A stretch of DNA of 33,770 nucleotides from Victivallales bacterium (GCA_017548425.1 JAFZAB010000195.1:1-33770), one strand, 5' to 3'; counted from the first letter of the stretch, positions 1 to 8,072 are shown. Notes: generated by a model from the letters alone, not told the origin. Translations and numbers: made by a program.

Positions 1-2189
1 AGTTCCAGAAGATGCGCGGCCTGCTGTTTCTCCTGCTGCGTATTCCGCAGGATGCGGACAGGACTTTCCATGGCGGCCGGTAGGAATTCGCATGGGCCTG
101 AATCTGGCAGGCAAAGCTGCTCAAGCTGTTTGAAAGGCTTGAAAAGAAGTTCGACGGTCAGAATGTCGTTGGAATAGTCGAGATTGAGCACAGGGGTCGG
201 TTCTGCATTTTGGACTTCGAAATCAAGGCCGTCCAACGGAATCTCCGACACGATATCCAGTTCCCGTTGCAGGAAACCGCAGACTTCACGGATTTCGTCT
301 TTGGCCTGCAATGGAATCTGCAAGCCACGATGGATGATCTGCGCAAGATCCAGCTGGATTTGGGAGAAAGCGCAAAGCTTCAAAACATCGGCGGAATCAT
401 GGATTGGAACGATTCGCTTGAAGCATGGATTGTCCGGATGGAGGGTAATGCGCAATTTCGTGTCATCGCTGGACAAACGCACAAACGGCGACGACTGCCT
501 GCAGGTCAACGGGACTTGCTCGTCTTTGTCCGCCCAATAGAGGCATGGATGCCCGATAAGGGCGAAGAGCGGAGCCAAGCGGTTGAAATTCATTTCATAC
601 AGGCCTTTTTCATCCTTGTCGGCAAGCAACCGCAGGTCATGGATGATGGAAATGACATGGATGTCCTGGCTGGTGAAATGCGACGGCCATTCGTTGTTCT
701 TATCCTTGACGTCAAGCAACAGTTTGTCCAAATTGACGGCATGGCCCTTTGTCCACTTGCCTGTCTTTGTAAGTTGTTGTTCAATCGGTCTTAACGACAT
801 GGAAACGGGCGGCGGCGCAGGCTCGACAAGCCATGCGAGACGCGTCCCGCGCTTCTGGCCTTCGTCGTCAATCCGATGGCGCAGCTTGTTAAGTTCGATA
901 GTCCATGTCGGGAGAACGTCATGGCAAAGAAGAATGGATTCGCACTGATGTTCCGACCAGAAGGCGACCGAACTAGGCGTATTTGGAATCCATGCCGAAT
1001 CAAGCCGTGCGATCAGTTCATCGCATTCAGCGACGATGAGACCATATCCGCTCTGCGCCGCCTGGTTGCGGAACGACTGGACGGCGGCGAGCTGCGTGTT
1101 CGCGAAAAGAAGCGGATCCCGCCAGTAGTCGAAAATGAACGCGAAGAATTTGGTGAAATTGTTGCGCGGTTCCGTGGCCACGGTGCGGAACGCGCGTGAT
1201 TCACCGTAGATAAGCGTCATGAGGAAATCATGGAGATGTTCATAAACACCGCCCCACAAGGGATTTCCAAGCGACAATTTGGTATAGGCCAAAGCGTTGT
1301 TGATGGAATTCGTCGTCTTCTGGCGGATTAGCGCCAAAATGTAGATGATGCCCGTAATGGCGCTGAAATAATAGTCCGTCTGATAGGACGAACGGCGAAT
1401 CGTATCCAGCATGTTGGAGAAGACGGCGGTCGCTTCCTGAAGATTGCCGTGCAGGAAATGGAGCCATGCTTTACGCGTCATGACGGCGTCATGATGGTCA
1501 TTCTTCAGGAGGTTTTCCGCCTCTTCGAGACGGCCTTGGAGAATCAACGCATCGGTCATCGCGTAGATGGCGAATCCGAGAAGCGTGTCATGCCGTGGCA
1601 ACATGAAGTCCAGAATAGGATCCAATGGCTTCAGATTGACAATCATGGACGGGATGAGATGGCGTGCGCAGAACGACAGAAATTCATTCGGAAGATTCTG
1701 GAACCAAGGAGTATCCAGAAGCGGGAGAATGAATTGGTATGGCGTCGCGAAAGCGTATTCCTGCGGAAAATGCTTCTGGAGATTTTCCAAGCTGCGCTGA
1801 TGCGCTTTCATGTCTTTCGCCAGCAACGTGTTGCGGACATCGCGGGCCAGGCGTTCGTAGTTCGCGGCGCCGTCCGGCATGATGAACGGAAGGGCTTTCG
1901 CGACGGCGTCCGCCGCCGCAGCGCTGCCGGGCGTCGAGAAGAAATTGATGGCGCAGTCCAGAAGGTCGTCCGCAAGATAGGTGAAATCGTTGCCTTGATG
2001 GTCGATGACTTTGTCCGTTATCATGCGCACCAAATCATCCTGCAGATTGCTGGCGTTGTTCGAGGCATAGTGCGGCAGGTATTCCGCCAAGGCGTGAGCG
2101 ACGGCCTGCATTTCAGGCATTGTCAATGACTTGCCGCCAATGGCGAAGACGAGTCTCAATTCTTTGGAGTTGTTGTTGGAAGAAATCAT
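1..2189 (-). CDS. Large protein, 3' end outside window; probable N-terminal part of an SNF2-family helicase
   Basis: Reading the minus strand from the ATG at 2189 gives 729 codons without a stop to the window edge, so the gene continues to the left. It begins MISSNNNSKELRLVFAIGG. Residues about 200-330 are helical and TPR-like. Residues about 540-729 resemble the region before the motor domain in bacterial SNF2 proteins: a segment starting HPCLYW, an LQIPLQAKDEI segment followed by QRELDIVSE, a P-x-P-x-L strand (PTPVLNLDY) leading to VELLFKPF, then RILRNTQQEK near the edge, similar to the RDxxxE pattern preceding the ATPase part. No Walker motif falls inside the window, so helicase identity is inference. 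The start has only a weak AGG next to it. The gene lies 54 nt after miaB in the same frame, probably co-transcribed. I am sure that it is coding and moderately sure of the family. Confidence 0.75.
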   Translation of the reverse strand, partial: MISSNNNSKELRLVFAIGGKSLTMPEMQAVAHALAEYLPHYASNNASNLQDDLVRMITDKVIDHQGNDFTYLADDLLDCAINFFSTPGSAAAADAVAKALPFIMPDGAANYERLARDVRNTLLAKDMKAHQRSLENLQKHFPQEYAFATPYQFILPLLDTPWFQNLPNEFLSFCARHLIPSMIVNLKPLDPILDFMLPRHDTLLGFAIYAMTDALILQGRLEEAENLLKNDHHDAVMTRKAWLHFLHGNLQEATAVFSNMLDTIRRSSYQTDYYFSAITGIIYILALIRQKTTNSINNALAYTKLSLGNPLWGGVYEHLHDFLMTLIYGESRAFRTVATEPRNNFTKFFAFIFDYWRDPLLFANTQLAAVQSFRNQAAQSGYGLIVAECDELIARLDSAWIPNTPSSVAFWSEHQCESILLCHDVLPTWTIELNKLRHRIDDEGQKRGTRLAWLVEPAPPPVSMSLRPIEQQLTKTGKWTKGHAVNLDKLLLDVKDKNNEWPSHFTSQDIHVISIIHDLRLLADKDEKGLYEMNFNRLAPLFALIGHPCLYWADKDEQVPLTCRQSSPFVRLSSDDTKLRITLHPDNPCFKRIVPIHDSADVLKLCAFSQIQLDLAQIIHRGLQIPLQAKDEIREVCGFLQRELDIVSEIPLDGLDFEVQNAEPTPVLNLDYSNDILTVELLFKPFKQLEQLCLPDSGPCEFLPAAMESPVRILRNTQQEKQQAAHLLE

Positions 2190-2243
2190 CCTGGAAATGA
2201 GCAGATGGCTGTGAGAATTTAACGTTTCATACGGGAGAGGCGG

Positions 2244-3584
2244 TCATTCGGCCATGATTTCACCAAAGAGGGAATTGGCCGTCGTGCGTTTGATGCGCAC
2301 ATTGATGAGATCGCCTGGTTTGATTCCCTCCACGGGGAGGAAATTGCAGACTTTGTTGAGCATGGTCCTCCCCGTCCATCGTTCGGCGTTGCGTTTGCTG
2401 ACGCCTTCGACGAGAATCTCCTGGACGGTGTCTTTGAAGCGTGCGTTCCGTTCGGCGGCGCCCGCTTCAAGATCCTCCAGAAGGATTTGGTTGCGGAGAT
2501 GCTTTGTTTCCTCCGGCACGTCGTCCGGATAGTCCTTCGCGGATTTCGTGCCTTCACGGGGGGAATAACGGAAGATGTAGGCCATGTCGTACACGACGTC
2601 TTTCATGAGCTGGCGGGTGAGGTTGAAATCCTCCTCCGTCTCCGTCGGGAAACCGACAATCACATCCGTCGTGAAATTGACCTCGGGAAGCCCTTCGCGA
2701 ATCTTGCGGATGCAGTCAAGATATTCCGCCGACGTGTAGGAACGCCGCATGAGCTTCAGGATTCTGTCTGAACCGGACTGGAGCGGCACATGGAAGCATT
2801 TGCAGACTTTCGGGAGGTCGCGGATGGTCTGGATGAACTTGTCGTTCATGAAATGGACGTGGGGCGATGTGAAGCGGATACGGGCCAGCCCGGGCACTTC
2901 GTGGACGGCCGCCAGAAGGTCGGCGAACGCGGAAAAATCCTTCGTGTAAGTACCGTTCTGCCGCGCTTCCGCGACTCCGTAGGCGGTGATGTTCTGCCCA
3001 AGCAAAAGGATTTCACGCGTTCCCGCATCGACAAGCCGTTTGACTTCCTCCACGATGGCGGGAATGGGACGGCTTTTCTCGCGACCTCTCGTGTGCGGCA
3101 CGATGCAATAGGAGCAGAACTGGTCGCAGCCGCGCATGACGGCGACTTCCGCGACGACGGCGCCAAGATGATGGCCGTCCAGTTCGGGGCGGATGATTTT
3201 GTCCAGTTGCGTTTCAGCGATCCTGCGTCTTGTCTTCACGATGTTTTTGACGATTTCAGGCACGCGATGGAGCTGATCCGTTCCCGCGACGAAATCAAGC
3301 ACGGGGAGGTCTTTAAGAAGCTGGTCGCCATGGTTTTGCGCCATACAACCAATGCATCCGACAATCAGGCCGGGCTTGCGAGCCTTGATTTTCTTCATGA
3401 AGCCAATCTTGCCGACGGCCTTCCGCTCCGCCTGATCACGCACGGAGCAGGTGTTGAAGATAATCAGGTCGGCGTCCTCCTCTGAATCCGTCGGGACGGC
3501 GCCGTCGGCTTCCAGAAGGCATGCGAGCGCTTCGGAATCGCGTTCGTTCATCTGGCAGCCGTAGGTTTTTATGTGGAATTTCAT
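2244..3584 (-). CDS. miaB: tRNA-2-methylthio-N6-dimethylallyladenosine synthase (MiaB)
   Basis: Radical SAM methylthiotransferase that adds the 2-methylthio group to i6A37 of tRNAs reading UNN codons, in the cytoplasm. The 446-residue product has the full architecture. The N-terminal MTTase domain carries three cluster cysteines, C10 (TYGCQMN), C46 (NTCSVR) and C80 (GCMAQ). The radical SAM domain has C153-x3-C157-x2-C160 (GCDQFCSYCIVPHTRG). A TRAM domain occupies roughly the last 65 residues (ILVEGVSKRN to the end). Length is typical of the family. A GTG six bases upstream could add two residues; I prefer the ATG that gives MKFHIKTYGC, the usual family start. Neither has a good Shine-Dalgarno site. 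It follows the U32 gene pair by 54 nt, so it may be translated from the same message. Confidence 0.96.
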   Translation of the reverse strand: MKFHIKTYGCQMNERDSEALACLLEADGAVPTDSEEDADLIIFNTCSVRDQAERKAVGKIGFMKKIKARKPGLIVGCIGCMAQNHGDQLLKDLPVLDFVAGTDQLHRVPEIVKNIVKTRRRIAETQLDKIIRPELDGHHLGAVVAEVAVMRGCDQFCSYCIVPHTRGREKSRPIPAIVEEVKRLVDAGTREILLLGQNITAYGVAEARQNGTYTKDFSAFADLLAAVHEVPGLARIRFTSPHVHFMNDKFIQTIRDLPKVCKCFHVPLQSGSDRILKLMRRSYTSAEYLDCIRKIREGLPEVNFTTDVIVGFPTETEEDFNLTRQLMKDVVYDMAYIFRYSPREGTKSAKDYPDDVPEETKHLRNQILLEDLEAGAAERNARFKDTVQEILVEGVSKRNAERWTGRTMLNKVCNFLPVEGIKPGDLINVRIKRTTANSLFGEIMAE

Positions 3585-3638
3585 GGACACGATATCAACT
3601 GGTACAATAAGGAATACGGAAGCTCGGTGGAGAAGCCG

Positions 3639-4631
3639 TCAGATGGGCAGGTACGGTTCATAGATGAGCCGTTCGTAGGGGAGCTTTCCGCTGAAGTACT
3701 GGTCGATGAAATCTTCGGAAGAGCAGAAGAGAGTCGTCCCTCGCTGGACGACCGGCTGCTCGAATTGAAGCATGTGGTTGGAGCAATTGTATTGCTGGCA
3801 GGCTCTTCCGCAGGGCTTGTCCGTCATGACAAATGTACGCTGCGGATCCAAGACGCCAGCGGTTGGGCAGTTGCGTGCAGCGGCGATGAAGTTCCACGGG
3901 AAGTAGTAGCCGAGGAAAAGTCCCCAGCCGTCTTCAGGCCTGTCAACGCCCTGCGGTGTCATGTCCAGATCGACATGGGTGAAGCCCCAGTTCTTCACTT
4001 CACGGAGATAGTCCGGATTGGAGAGGCTGATGTCGCGGAAAGCCTTGAGCTGCGCCAAACGGATGTCCTTCTCCGGCGTGTCGATAGCGCTCATGTGGAC
4101 GGGCGGCATCTGGCCGACGTGCGCGAACAGATTGAGCCGTGTCTGCTTGTTCAGGATACGTCCGAGAACCATATGGCCCATGAGCTGCGGATATTCGTTG
4201 TGGATGATGTTGAGCGTGCCCCAGTCGTTGACAACGATTTCCAGATTGGCGCGGATCTCCTTCATTTTCTCGATGTTGGCGCGAATTTTATCGTGGCCCT
4301 CTTCGGTGAGATAGCCGTTGGTGACATAGGTGAAGTCCCATCCAAGCTGTTTGCTGACATAGTAGGCCTGTTCGAGTTCATCGGGCGACGGAATCAAATT
4401 CTGGCAGAATTCCTGCCCGAAATAAAGCCTTGAGAAATCGAATCCCGCCTCCTGGACGGAATGAAGCCACGTCAGGGAGCTTAGATTGATGGAATAATCG
4501 TAGAGATTGGGATTGAGGGAGAAAATGGTGCCGAAGAGATAGGTGGAGATGTTCTTGGTATCGATGTACCGCAGGGCGTCATCCATCTGTTCCAGGCGTT
4601 TGAGATTGGAGAAGTAGATTGCTAGTTCCAT
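3639..4631 (-). CDS. U32-family-like protein, second of an adjacent pair (UbiV-like)
   Basis: A 330-residue protein that reads as a TIM-barrel member of the peptidase U32 superfamily. That family is now known largely as Fe-S proteins acting in RNA or quinone hydroxylation (RlhA, TrhP, UbiU/UbiV) rather than proteases. Visible features are a barrel start MELAIYFSNLKRL, conserved-looking cysteines in FGQEFCQN and AARNCPTAG, and a C-terminal cluster DKPCGRACQQYNCSNH (C-x3-C-x4-C) suited to holding an Fe-S cluster. No signal peptide is present. The start at 4631 has GGGAAAACATC before it. The gene begins 21 nt after a second U32-type gene, and such pairing is typical of UbiU/UbiV-like heterodimers. 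Substrate and pathway are unknown. The identification rests on overall pattern and context and is weaker than for its partner. Confidence 0.6.
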   Translation of the reverse strand: MELAIYFSNLKRLEQMDDALRYIDTKNISTYLFGTIFSLNPNLYDYSINLSSLTWLHSVQEAGFDFSRLYFGQEFCQNLIPSPDELEQAYYVSKQLGWDFTYVTNGYLTEEGHDKIRANIEKMKEIRANLEIVVNDWGTLNIIHNEYPQLMGHMVLGRILNKQTRLNLFAHVGQMPPVHMSAIDTPEKDIRLAQLKAFRDISLSNPDYLREVKNWGFTHVDLDMTPQGVDRPEDGWGLFLGYYFPWNFIAAARNCPTAGVLDPQRTFVMTDKPCGRACQQYNCSNHMLQFEQPVVQRGTTLFCSSEDFIDQYFSGKLPYERLIYEPYLPI

Positions 4632-4652
4632 GATGTTTTCCCGCGGAGTTGG

Positions 4653-5741
4653 TTATTTCTTGTTGGGATGCGCTTCGGGAACGCAGTAGTAGCAGTTTGT
4701 CAGCGCATCGCAGAACGACGGGCTGTTGACGATGGACCGGCAGAATTCCGGCGTGGGATTCTCATGCGTCATGACCTTGTGGACGGCCCTGAGGGATTCC
4801 AGCTTGAACTCGGCGCTGCCGCGAAGCGGAACTTTCAGGCAATGGACACCCATGTCGCGGAAAGGCTTGATGGCGCAGAGGCCGCAATTCTGAAAGACCG
4901 CTTTCGCCAACTCACTGTCAAAACCACCGTTGTAAGGCGGATCGTCCTCCAAGTTTGGCGGCGGAGGCACCGGCTGGGCCATGTATTTGCGGAATTCGTT
5001 GAGGAGGGAGTCCTCCGCGAAGGCGCCGTTCGGATCGTCGATGATGGATTGGACGACGTCCTTCCAGTTGTCGGGGAAGCGTCTTGTGACGTACGTCTTG
5101 CCAAGAGAGACATCGCCGCAGAGATTCCGTCTGGAGCCGCTGTGGACGGAATGACAGTCTTCGTCGTTGAAATAGCAGCGGTAGCCGATGATCATGATCT
5201 CGAATTCGACCTTCACATCCTTCAAATTGTCGATCATGAGCTTCGTCTCGCGGAGCGTCATTTTGCGGGGGATGACGACGCGGCGGATATTGAACTGCTT
5301 GCAGAAGAAGCGGACGGCTTCCGAGGAGAAGCAGCCGACGCCCGTGCTGAGGTGGATGGGCTTGTTGATGCCCCACGCCTTGAGGCTGAACATGACGGCC
5401 GGATCCGCGACGATGTATCCGTCCGGATCGAACTGCTCCATGGTCTCCACGGTGGAACGGAGATAGGGAAGCCGTTCGGAGCCGTTGTCATGGGAATTGA
5501 TGGCGAGATTGAGCCTGCCACCGTTGTCATGGATGGCTTTCGCAACTTCCCGCAAATCGGAAACTTGCAGGAAATTGTAGCCATGGCCAAGCGGCCGGCG
5601 GTTCGGGCATACCTCCCAGCCGTATTTGGAGAGCCAATTTCGCGGGATGAATCCCGCGAAGAACTCCTCGGCACCGTACTTCATGTACTCTTTGATCCGA
5701 TTGGGCGTGTCGTTCGCGTCTAGGCCAAATGTAATAAACAT
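4653..5741 (-). CDS. Peptidase U32-family protein, first of an adjacent pair (UbiU-like)
   Basis: A 362-residue cytoplasmic protein of the U32 superfamily. The N-terminus (MFITFGLDANDTPNRIKEY, then KYGAEEFFAGF) matches the opening barrel strand and the Y-GA-x-x-x-x-G segment of U32 proteins. Later segments fit too: VVIPRKMTLRET, EIMIIGYRCYF and a C-terminal CGLCAIKPF followed by LKVPLRGSAE, which corresponds to the L-K-I-E-G-R region. Many cysteines (CYFNDEDC, NLCGD, CGLC, FCDALTNCYYC) fit an Fe-S cluster. U32 proteins are linked to oxygen-independent hydroxylations and tRNA/rRNA modification; which applies here is not visible. I chose ATG 5741 because nearby upstream in-frame alternatives lack a ribosome site, although this start lacks one too. 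A perfect TATAAT on the minus strand at 5754-5749 lies just before it, so the message may be leaderless. It is 69 nt downstream of the SecA-like gene. Confidence 0.75.
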   Translation of the reverse strand: MFITFGLDANDTPNRIKEYMKYGAEEFFAGFIPRNWLSKYGWEVCPNRRPLGHGYNFLQVSDLREVAKAIHDNGGRLNLAINSHDNGSERLPYLRSTVETMEQFDPDGYIVADPAVMFSLKAWGINKPIHLSTGVGCFSSEAVRFFCKQFNIRRVVIPRKMTLRETKLMIDNLKDVKVEFEIMIIGYRCYFNDEDCHSVHSGSRRNLCGDVSLGKTYVTRRFPDNWKDVVQSIIDDPNGAFAEDSLLNEFRKYMAQPVPPPPNLEDDPPYNGGFDSELAKAVFQNCGLCAIKPFRDMGVHCLKVPLRGSAEFKLESLRAVHKVMTHENPTPEFCRSIVNSPSFCDALTNCYYCVPEAHPNKK

Positions 5742-5810
5742 AATATTAATTATATTAAGGTATGATTGATGATTCCGTGACAATGCAGGGGCGGCACGAA
5801 GGCGATAATT

Positions 5811-7319
5811 TTATTTTCTCTTTCCGTGGCATTCCTTGAAAGGTTTTCCTGAACCGCAGAAGCAGAGGGCCTCCATTTTGATGGATGCCTGGGCGGCCTT
5901 CCGCTGCTGCTGTGAAAAACCGGTGGAATAGTAGTCCGCCACCTTGACAAGCGACGTCGTGAAGACGACCATCTCTTCGTTGAGGCATGCCATACGCACT
6001 TTGTGGAGCTTGTTGAGCATGGCCTTGGCGAGGACTCGGCGGATCTGCTTCCATGGGTCGTATTTTTCCGTGAACTCAATGATGTTGAAGAGCTTCTTGA
6101 ACTGCGCGTCCTCTTCATAGATGGCGAACAGGCTGTCCTCCAAGGAGAAGTAGATTCGCGGCTGCTGTGTCTCGTTGAATATGAGCTTGCTGAATGTGAA
6201 GAGCTTGTCATGCACGGCCATGCTGACGAAATGCTCCGCGATGAAAATCGCGCCGTCGCACAACGGCTTGTCTCCGAACACGAGCGGAGACGGCAGTCCG
6301 CGGAAAATCATGATTTTCCGCTTGTCGTCACCAGTCTTCATCTCCATGAATGTATTGATGTCGGCGGAACGCGTCGTGAAAGTGTATTCTAATCCGCTCT
6401 TGCGGAATTCCTCCTGGATCTTCGCAAGAACAGGATCCGAATAGCAGATGACGAGAGCGTTGCCTTTCGCTTTCGCGACATCGATTGCGACGCCGGACGC
6501 GCGTTCTTCGTTGCTTCGGTAGGTAAAGGCGGAGTACGGAAGATGCTTGTCTCCCTTCAGCGGCTTGCGGAAGGCCCCGCTCATGACAAAATTGTCTTCC
6601 TGCGCGATATACGGATCGATATGGCAGGAGGATCCGGCGAGCGTCAGCTTGGCGTCTTTCAAATACGTCATGATATCCAGAAGATCTTCCTGCGTGCTCC
6701 AGCTCTCGGGCAGTTTGCCCGTTGACTTGTAAACGATGCCGGTGGCTTTGGGTATGCCGCGTTCGAACGCCATGATGCGGTTGGCGTAGAGGCTGAAGTC
6801 ACCTTCCAGGATGAAAATGGCCTGGACTTGGCTCTTGAAGATGTCCGGATGGCGTTTGACGGCTGAGAAAAGCTGGAAATAGTCCGCGAACGCGAAATCG
6901 CAGTTCTGGCAGTCCGGAAGATGGCGGTGGCCAGCGCCTACGCTATGGCCGAGCAGATCAATGCGCAACTTGTCAATCGCGTTGATCCGTTCCGACAGAT
7001 GGCGGATGGACATCCCGTCAATGGTCAGCGGGCTGCAGATGAACGTCCTGCGGTGGCACAGCAGTTGATAGAGGGCGTAGAGGAAGCCCAGTTCCACTTG
7101 CGGACATCTTGGATGCGAAACGATCGTGCCGCCGATGGCTTCCTTCAGCAGGCCGAGCCTGGTGTCCTTTTCCAGTGAGCGCCAATGGGTGAAGGCTCCA
7201 TTGGTGTCATTCTCAGCCGCGGTAAATTCTTCTGTCCAAGGGATGAACTGCTCAAGGAGCTGCTGCTCCGTGGCCGTCGCCGCCTTGCGCATTTGCTGCC
7301 ATTGTTCTTCAATAGACAT
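5811..7319 (-). CDS. Degenerate SecA-like protein with C-terminal SEC-C zinc motif
   Basis: A 502-residue soluble protein. The C-terminus (CFCGSGKPFKECHGK, residues 486-500) is a SEC-C zinc-binding motif. The body follows SecA order: residues 60-130 align with the first nucleotide-binding fold (HSVGAG end), 141-150 (DFAFADYFQL) with SecA's EFGFDYLRD, 226-280 with LAGMTGTA through VVYRT, 280-345 with the second fold (KGNALVICYSDP against GQPVLVGTVS), and 389-398 (IYFSLEDSLF) with FYLSLEDDLM. Catalytic elements are missing. Walker A is replaced by SHPRCPQVE (68-76), DEVD by LEGD (171-174) and NMAGRGTDI by an unrelated stretch near 337-345. Only about 55 residues separate the DEVD and LAGMTGTA positions, so most of the preprotein cross-linking domain is gone. 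It is unlikely to be an ATPase. The start at 7319 has AGGA seven bases upstream; longer readings would run into the antisense of the tRNA. Its function is unknown. Confidence 0.75.
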   Translation of the reverse strand: MSIEEQWQQMRKAATATEQQLLEQFIPWTEEFTAAENDTNGAFTHWRSLEKDTRLGLLKEAIGGTIVSHPRCPQVELGFLYALYQLLCHRRTFICSPLTIDGMSIRHLSERINAIDKLRIDLLGHSVGAGHRHLPDCQNCDFAFADYFQLFSAVKRHPDIFKSQVQAIFILEGDFSLYANRIMAFERGIPKATGIVYKSTGKLPESWSTQEDLLDIMTYLKDAKLTLAGSSCHIDPYIAQEDNFVMSGAFRKPLKGDKHLPYSAFTYRSNEERASGVAIDVAKAKGNALVICYSDPVLAKIQEEFRKSGLEYTFTTRSADINTFMEMKTGDDKRKIMIFRGLPSPLVFGDKPLCDGAIFIAEHFVSMAVHDKLFTFSKLIFNETQQPRIYFSLEDSLFAIYEEDAQFKKLFNIIEFTEKYDPWKQIRRVLAKAMLNKLHKVRMACLNEEMVVFTTSLVKVADYYSTGFSQQQRKAAQASIKMEALCFCGSGKPFKECHGKRK

Positions 7320-7373
7320 ATTGGTTCCTAGCGATGTCGTGATTCGATGGATGGATGTTAAGTCGAAAGCATT

Positions 7374-7402
7374 ACTATAAGTTAATAAATGACAAATGAC
7401 AG
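7374..7402 (-). promoter_or_regulatory. Candidate sigma-70-type promoter for the SecA-like gene
   Basis: On the minus strand, CTGTCA (7402-7397) and TATAGT (7379-7374) are separated by 17 nt. Transcription would start near 7366, giving a leader of about 45 nt before the ATG at 7319, with AGGA correctly placed. Four of six and five of six bases match the consensus. It lies in an AT-rich divergent region between the SecA-like gene and the tRNA. Confidence 0.5.
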
Positions 7403-7451
7403 GGGGAATTATGAAAAAGTGGCATTTTTCTTTAAAAAAATATGGAATTAT

Positions 7452-7479
7452 TTGAAAAAACCGAATGGGGGTGTAAATT
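7452..7479 (+). promoter_or_regulatory. Candidate promoter for tRNA-Lys
   Basis: TTGAAA (7452-7457) and TAAATT (7474-7479, preceded by TG) are 16 nt apart. They would start transcription near 7486, about 20 nt before the mature tRNA 5' end. The match is moderate but the placement is right for a tRNA gene. Confidence 0.45.
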
Positions 7480-7505
7480 AGAAGATGTTTTTTCCACCTC
7501 CAAAT

Positions 7506-7579
7506 GGGATGGTAGCTCAGTCGGTAGCAGCATCGCACTTTTAATGCGGGGGTCCCGGGTTCGAGTCCCGGCCATCCCA
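7506..7579 (+). tRNA. tRNA-Lys (anticodon UUU)
   Basis: Folds as a complete cloverleaf of 74 nt. The acceptor stem GGGATGG (7506-7512) pairs with CCATCCC (7572-7578), with discriminator A7579. The anticodon stem TCGCA/TGCGG closes the loop CTTTTAA with anticodon TTT. The T arm is CCGGG-TTCGAGT-CCCGG. The D arm is unusual: GCTC faces CAGC, so only three pairs form, and the D loop has one extra nucleotide. The 3' CCA is not encoded (the next bases are CTT) and must be added by nucleotidyltransferase. Confidence 0.97.
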
Positions 7580-7690
7580 CTTTTGAGTGGAGAAGACATG
7601 CAAATCAACCATTTAAGTCGGCCTGTGGGAAAGCGCGGGGGGCGTGGGAAGACAGTCGGCGGCGATGGGAGACGATGCGAAGACCATACT

Positions 7691-7750
7691 TGCGGATGAG
7701 AATCCAGCAGATGTAAAACTGCCGTGCGGGATGGGAAGCACGGTTTTTTT
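7691..7750 (+). terminator. Hairpin plus intrinsic terminator between tRNA-Lys and rpmB
   Basis: A first hairpin pairs TGC-GGAT (7691-7697) with ATCC-A-GCA (7702-7709) across a GAGA tetraloop. It is followed by a terminator: CCGTGC (7722-7727), a 10-nt loop, GCACGG (7738-7743) and seven T residues (7744-7750). It ends the tRNA transcript about 170 nt after the mature tRNA, or acts as an attenuator ahead of rpmB. I see no open frame in 7580-7690; that stretch is purine-rich and may be structured. Confidence 0.75.
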
Positions 7751-7752
7751 AT

Positions 7753-7801
7753 TGGTTGAAGTATGGTTTTTTCTCAACGGTTTCAATAAAAACATCAACC
7801 A
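7753..7801 (+). promoter_or_regulatory. Alternative inverted repeats in the rpmB leader
   Basis: TGGTTGA (7753-7759) can pair either with TCAAC (7774-7778) or with TCAACCA (7795-7801). The two pairings exclude each other. The second ends just before the ribosome site AGAGG upstream of the rpmB ATG at 7822. A switch controlling L28 translation is possible, but this is inferred from base pairing alone. Confidence 0.3.
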
Positions 7802-7821
7802 TAGAAACAGAGGTCAATACA

Positions 7822-8049
7822 ATGAGCAATGTGTGCGAGATTTGCGGCAAGCGCCAAGTTGTGGGCGGCCATATCACGTATCGTGGTTTGGCGAAGAAGA
7901 AAGGCGGCATCGGTCTGCACGTTGTGAAAAACACGAAGCGCACGTTCAAGCCGAACATTCAGGTCGTTCGCGCCTTGGTCAACGGATCCGTCGTGAAGAT
8001 GAAAGTCTGCACCGCCTGCATCCGGTCAAACAAGATTGTGAAGGCCTGA
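7822..8049 (+). CDS. rpmB: 50S ribosomal protein L28
   Basis: A 75-residue large-subunit ribosomal protein. The sequence starts MSNVCEICGKRQVVGG and continues with the L28 core THYRG-like segment ITYRGLAKKKGG and KRTFKPNIQ. It is the zinc-binding (C+) form with C5-x2-C8 and C63-x2-C66 (CEIC, CTAC). The ATG at 7822 is preceded by AGAGG at normal spacing; an in-frame start 66 nt upstream would add residues foreign to the family. It is flanked by a terminator on each side, so it may be expressed as a single-gene unit or by read-through from the tRNA promoter. Confidence 0.97.
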   Translation: MSNVCEICGKRQVVGGHITYRGLAKKKGGIGLHVVKNTKRTFKPNIQVVRALVNGSVVKMKVCTACIRSNKIVKA

Positions 8050-8072
8050 TTTTGAAAGGAAACAGCCGTCAA

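Noticed and set aside
1449..2129. Plus-strand open frame of 226 codons
   Set aside because: It lies opposite a continuous minus-strand frame that runs 729 codons to the window edge and whose translation looks like a real helical protein; the plus frame has no ribosome site or recognisable motif.
4668..5723. Long plus-strand open frame opposite the U32-type gene
   Set aside because: It is the antisense shadow of a well-supported minus-strand gene, with low-complexity Arg/Val/Asp composition and no family features. The same applies to other antisense frames such as 2790-3485, 10334-11464 and 21381-22226.
7320..7580. Longer N-terminus for the SecA-like protein reaching 7580
   Set aside because: The extra 87 residues would be read from the antisense of the tRNA-Lys gene and the promoter region; the ATG at 7319 has a proper ribosome site.
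7590..7750. Cobalamin riboswitch before rpmB
   Set aside because: A few words (GGGAAGAC, GATGAGAATCC) recall it, but the conserved core order and the AGGAGACC-type ending are missing and rpmB is not a B12 gene.
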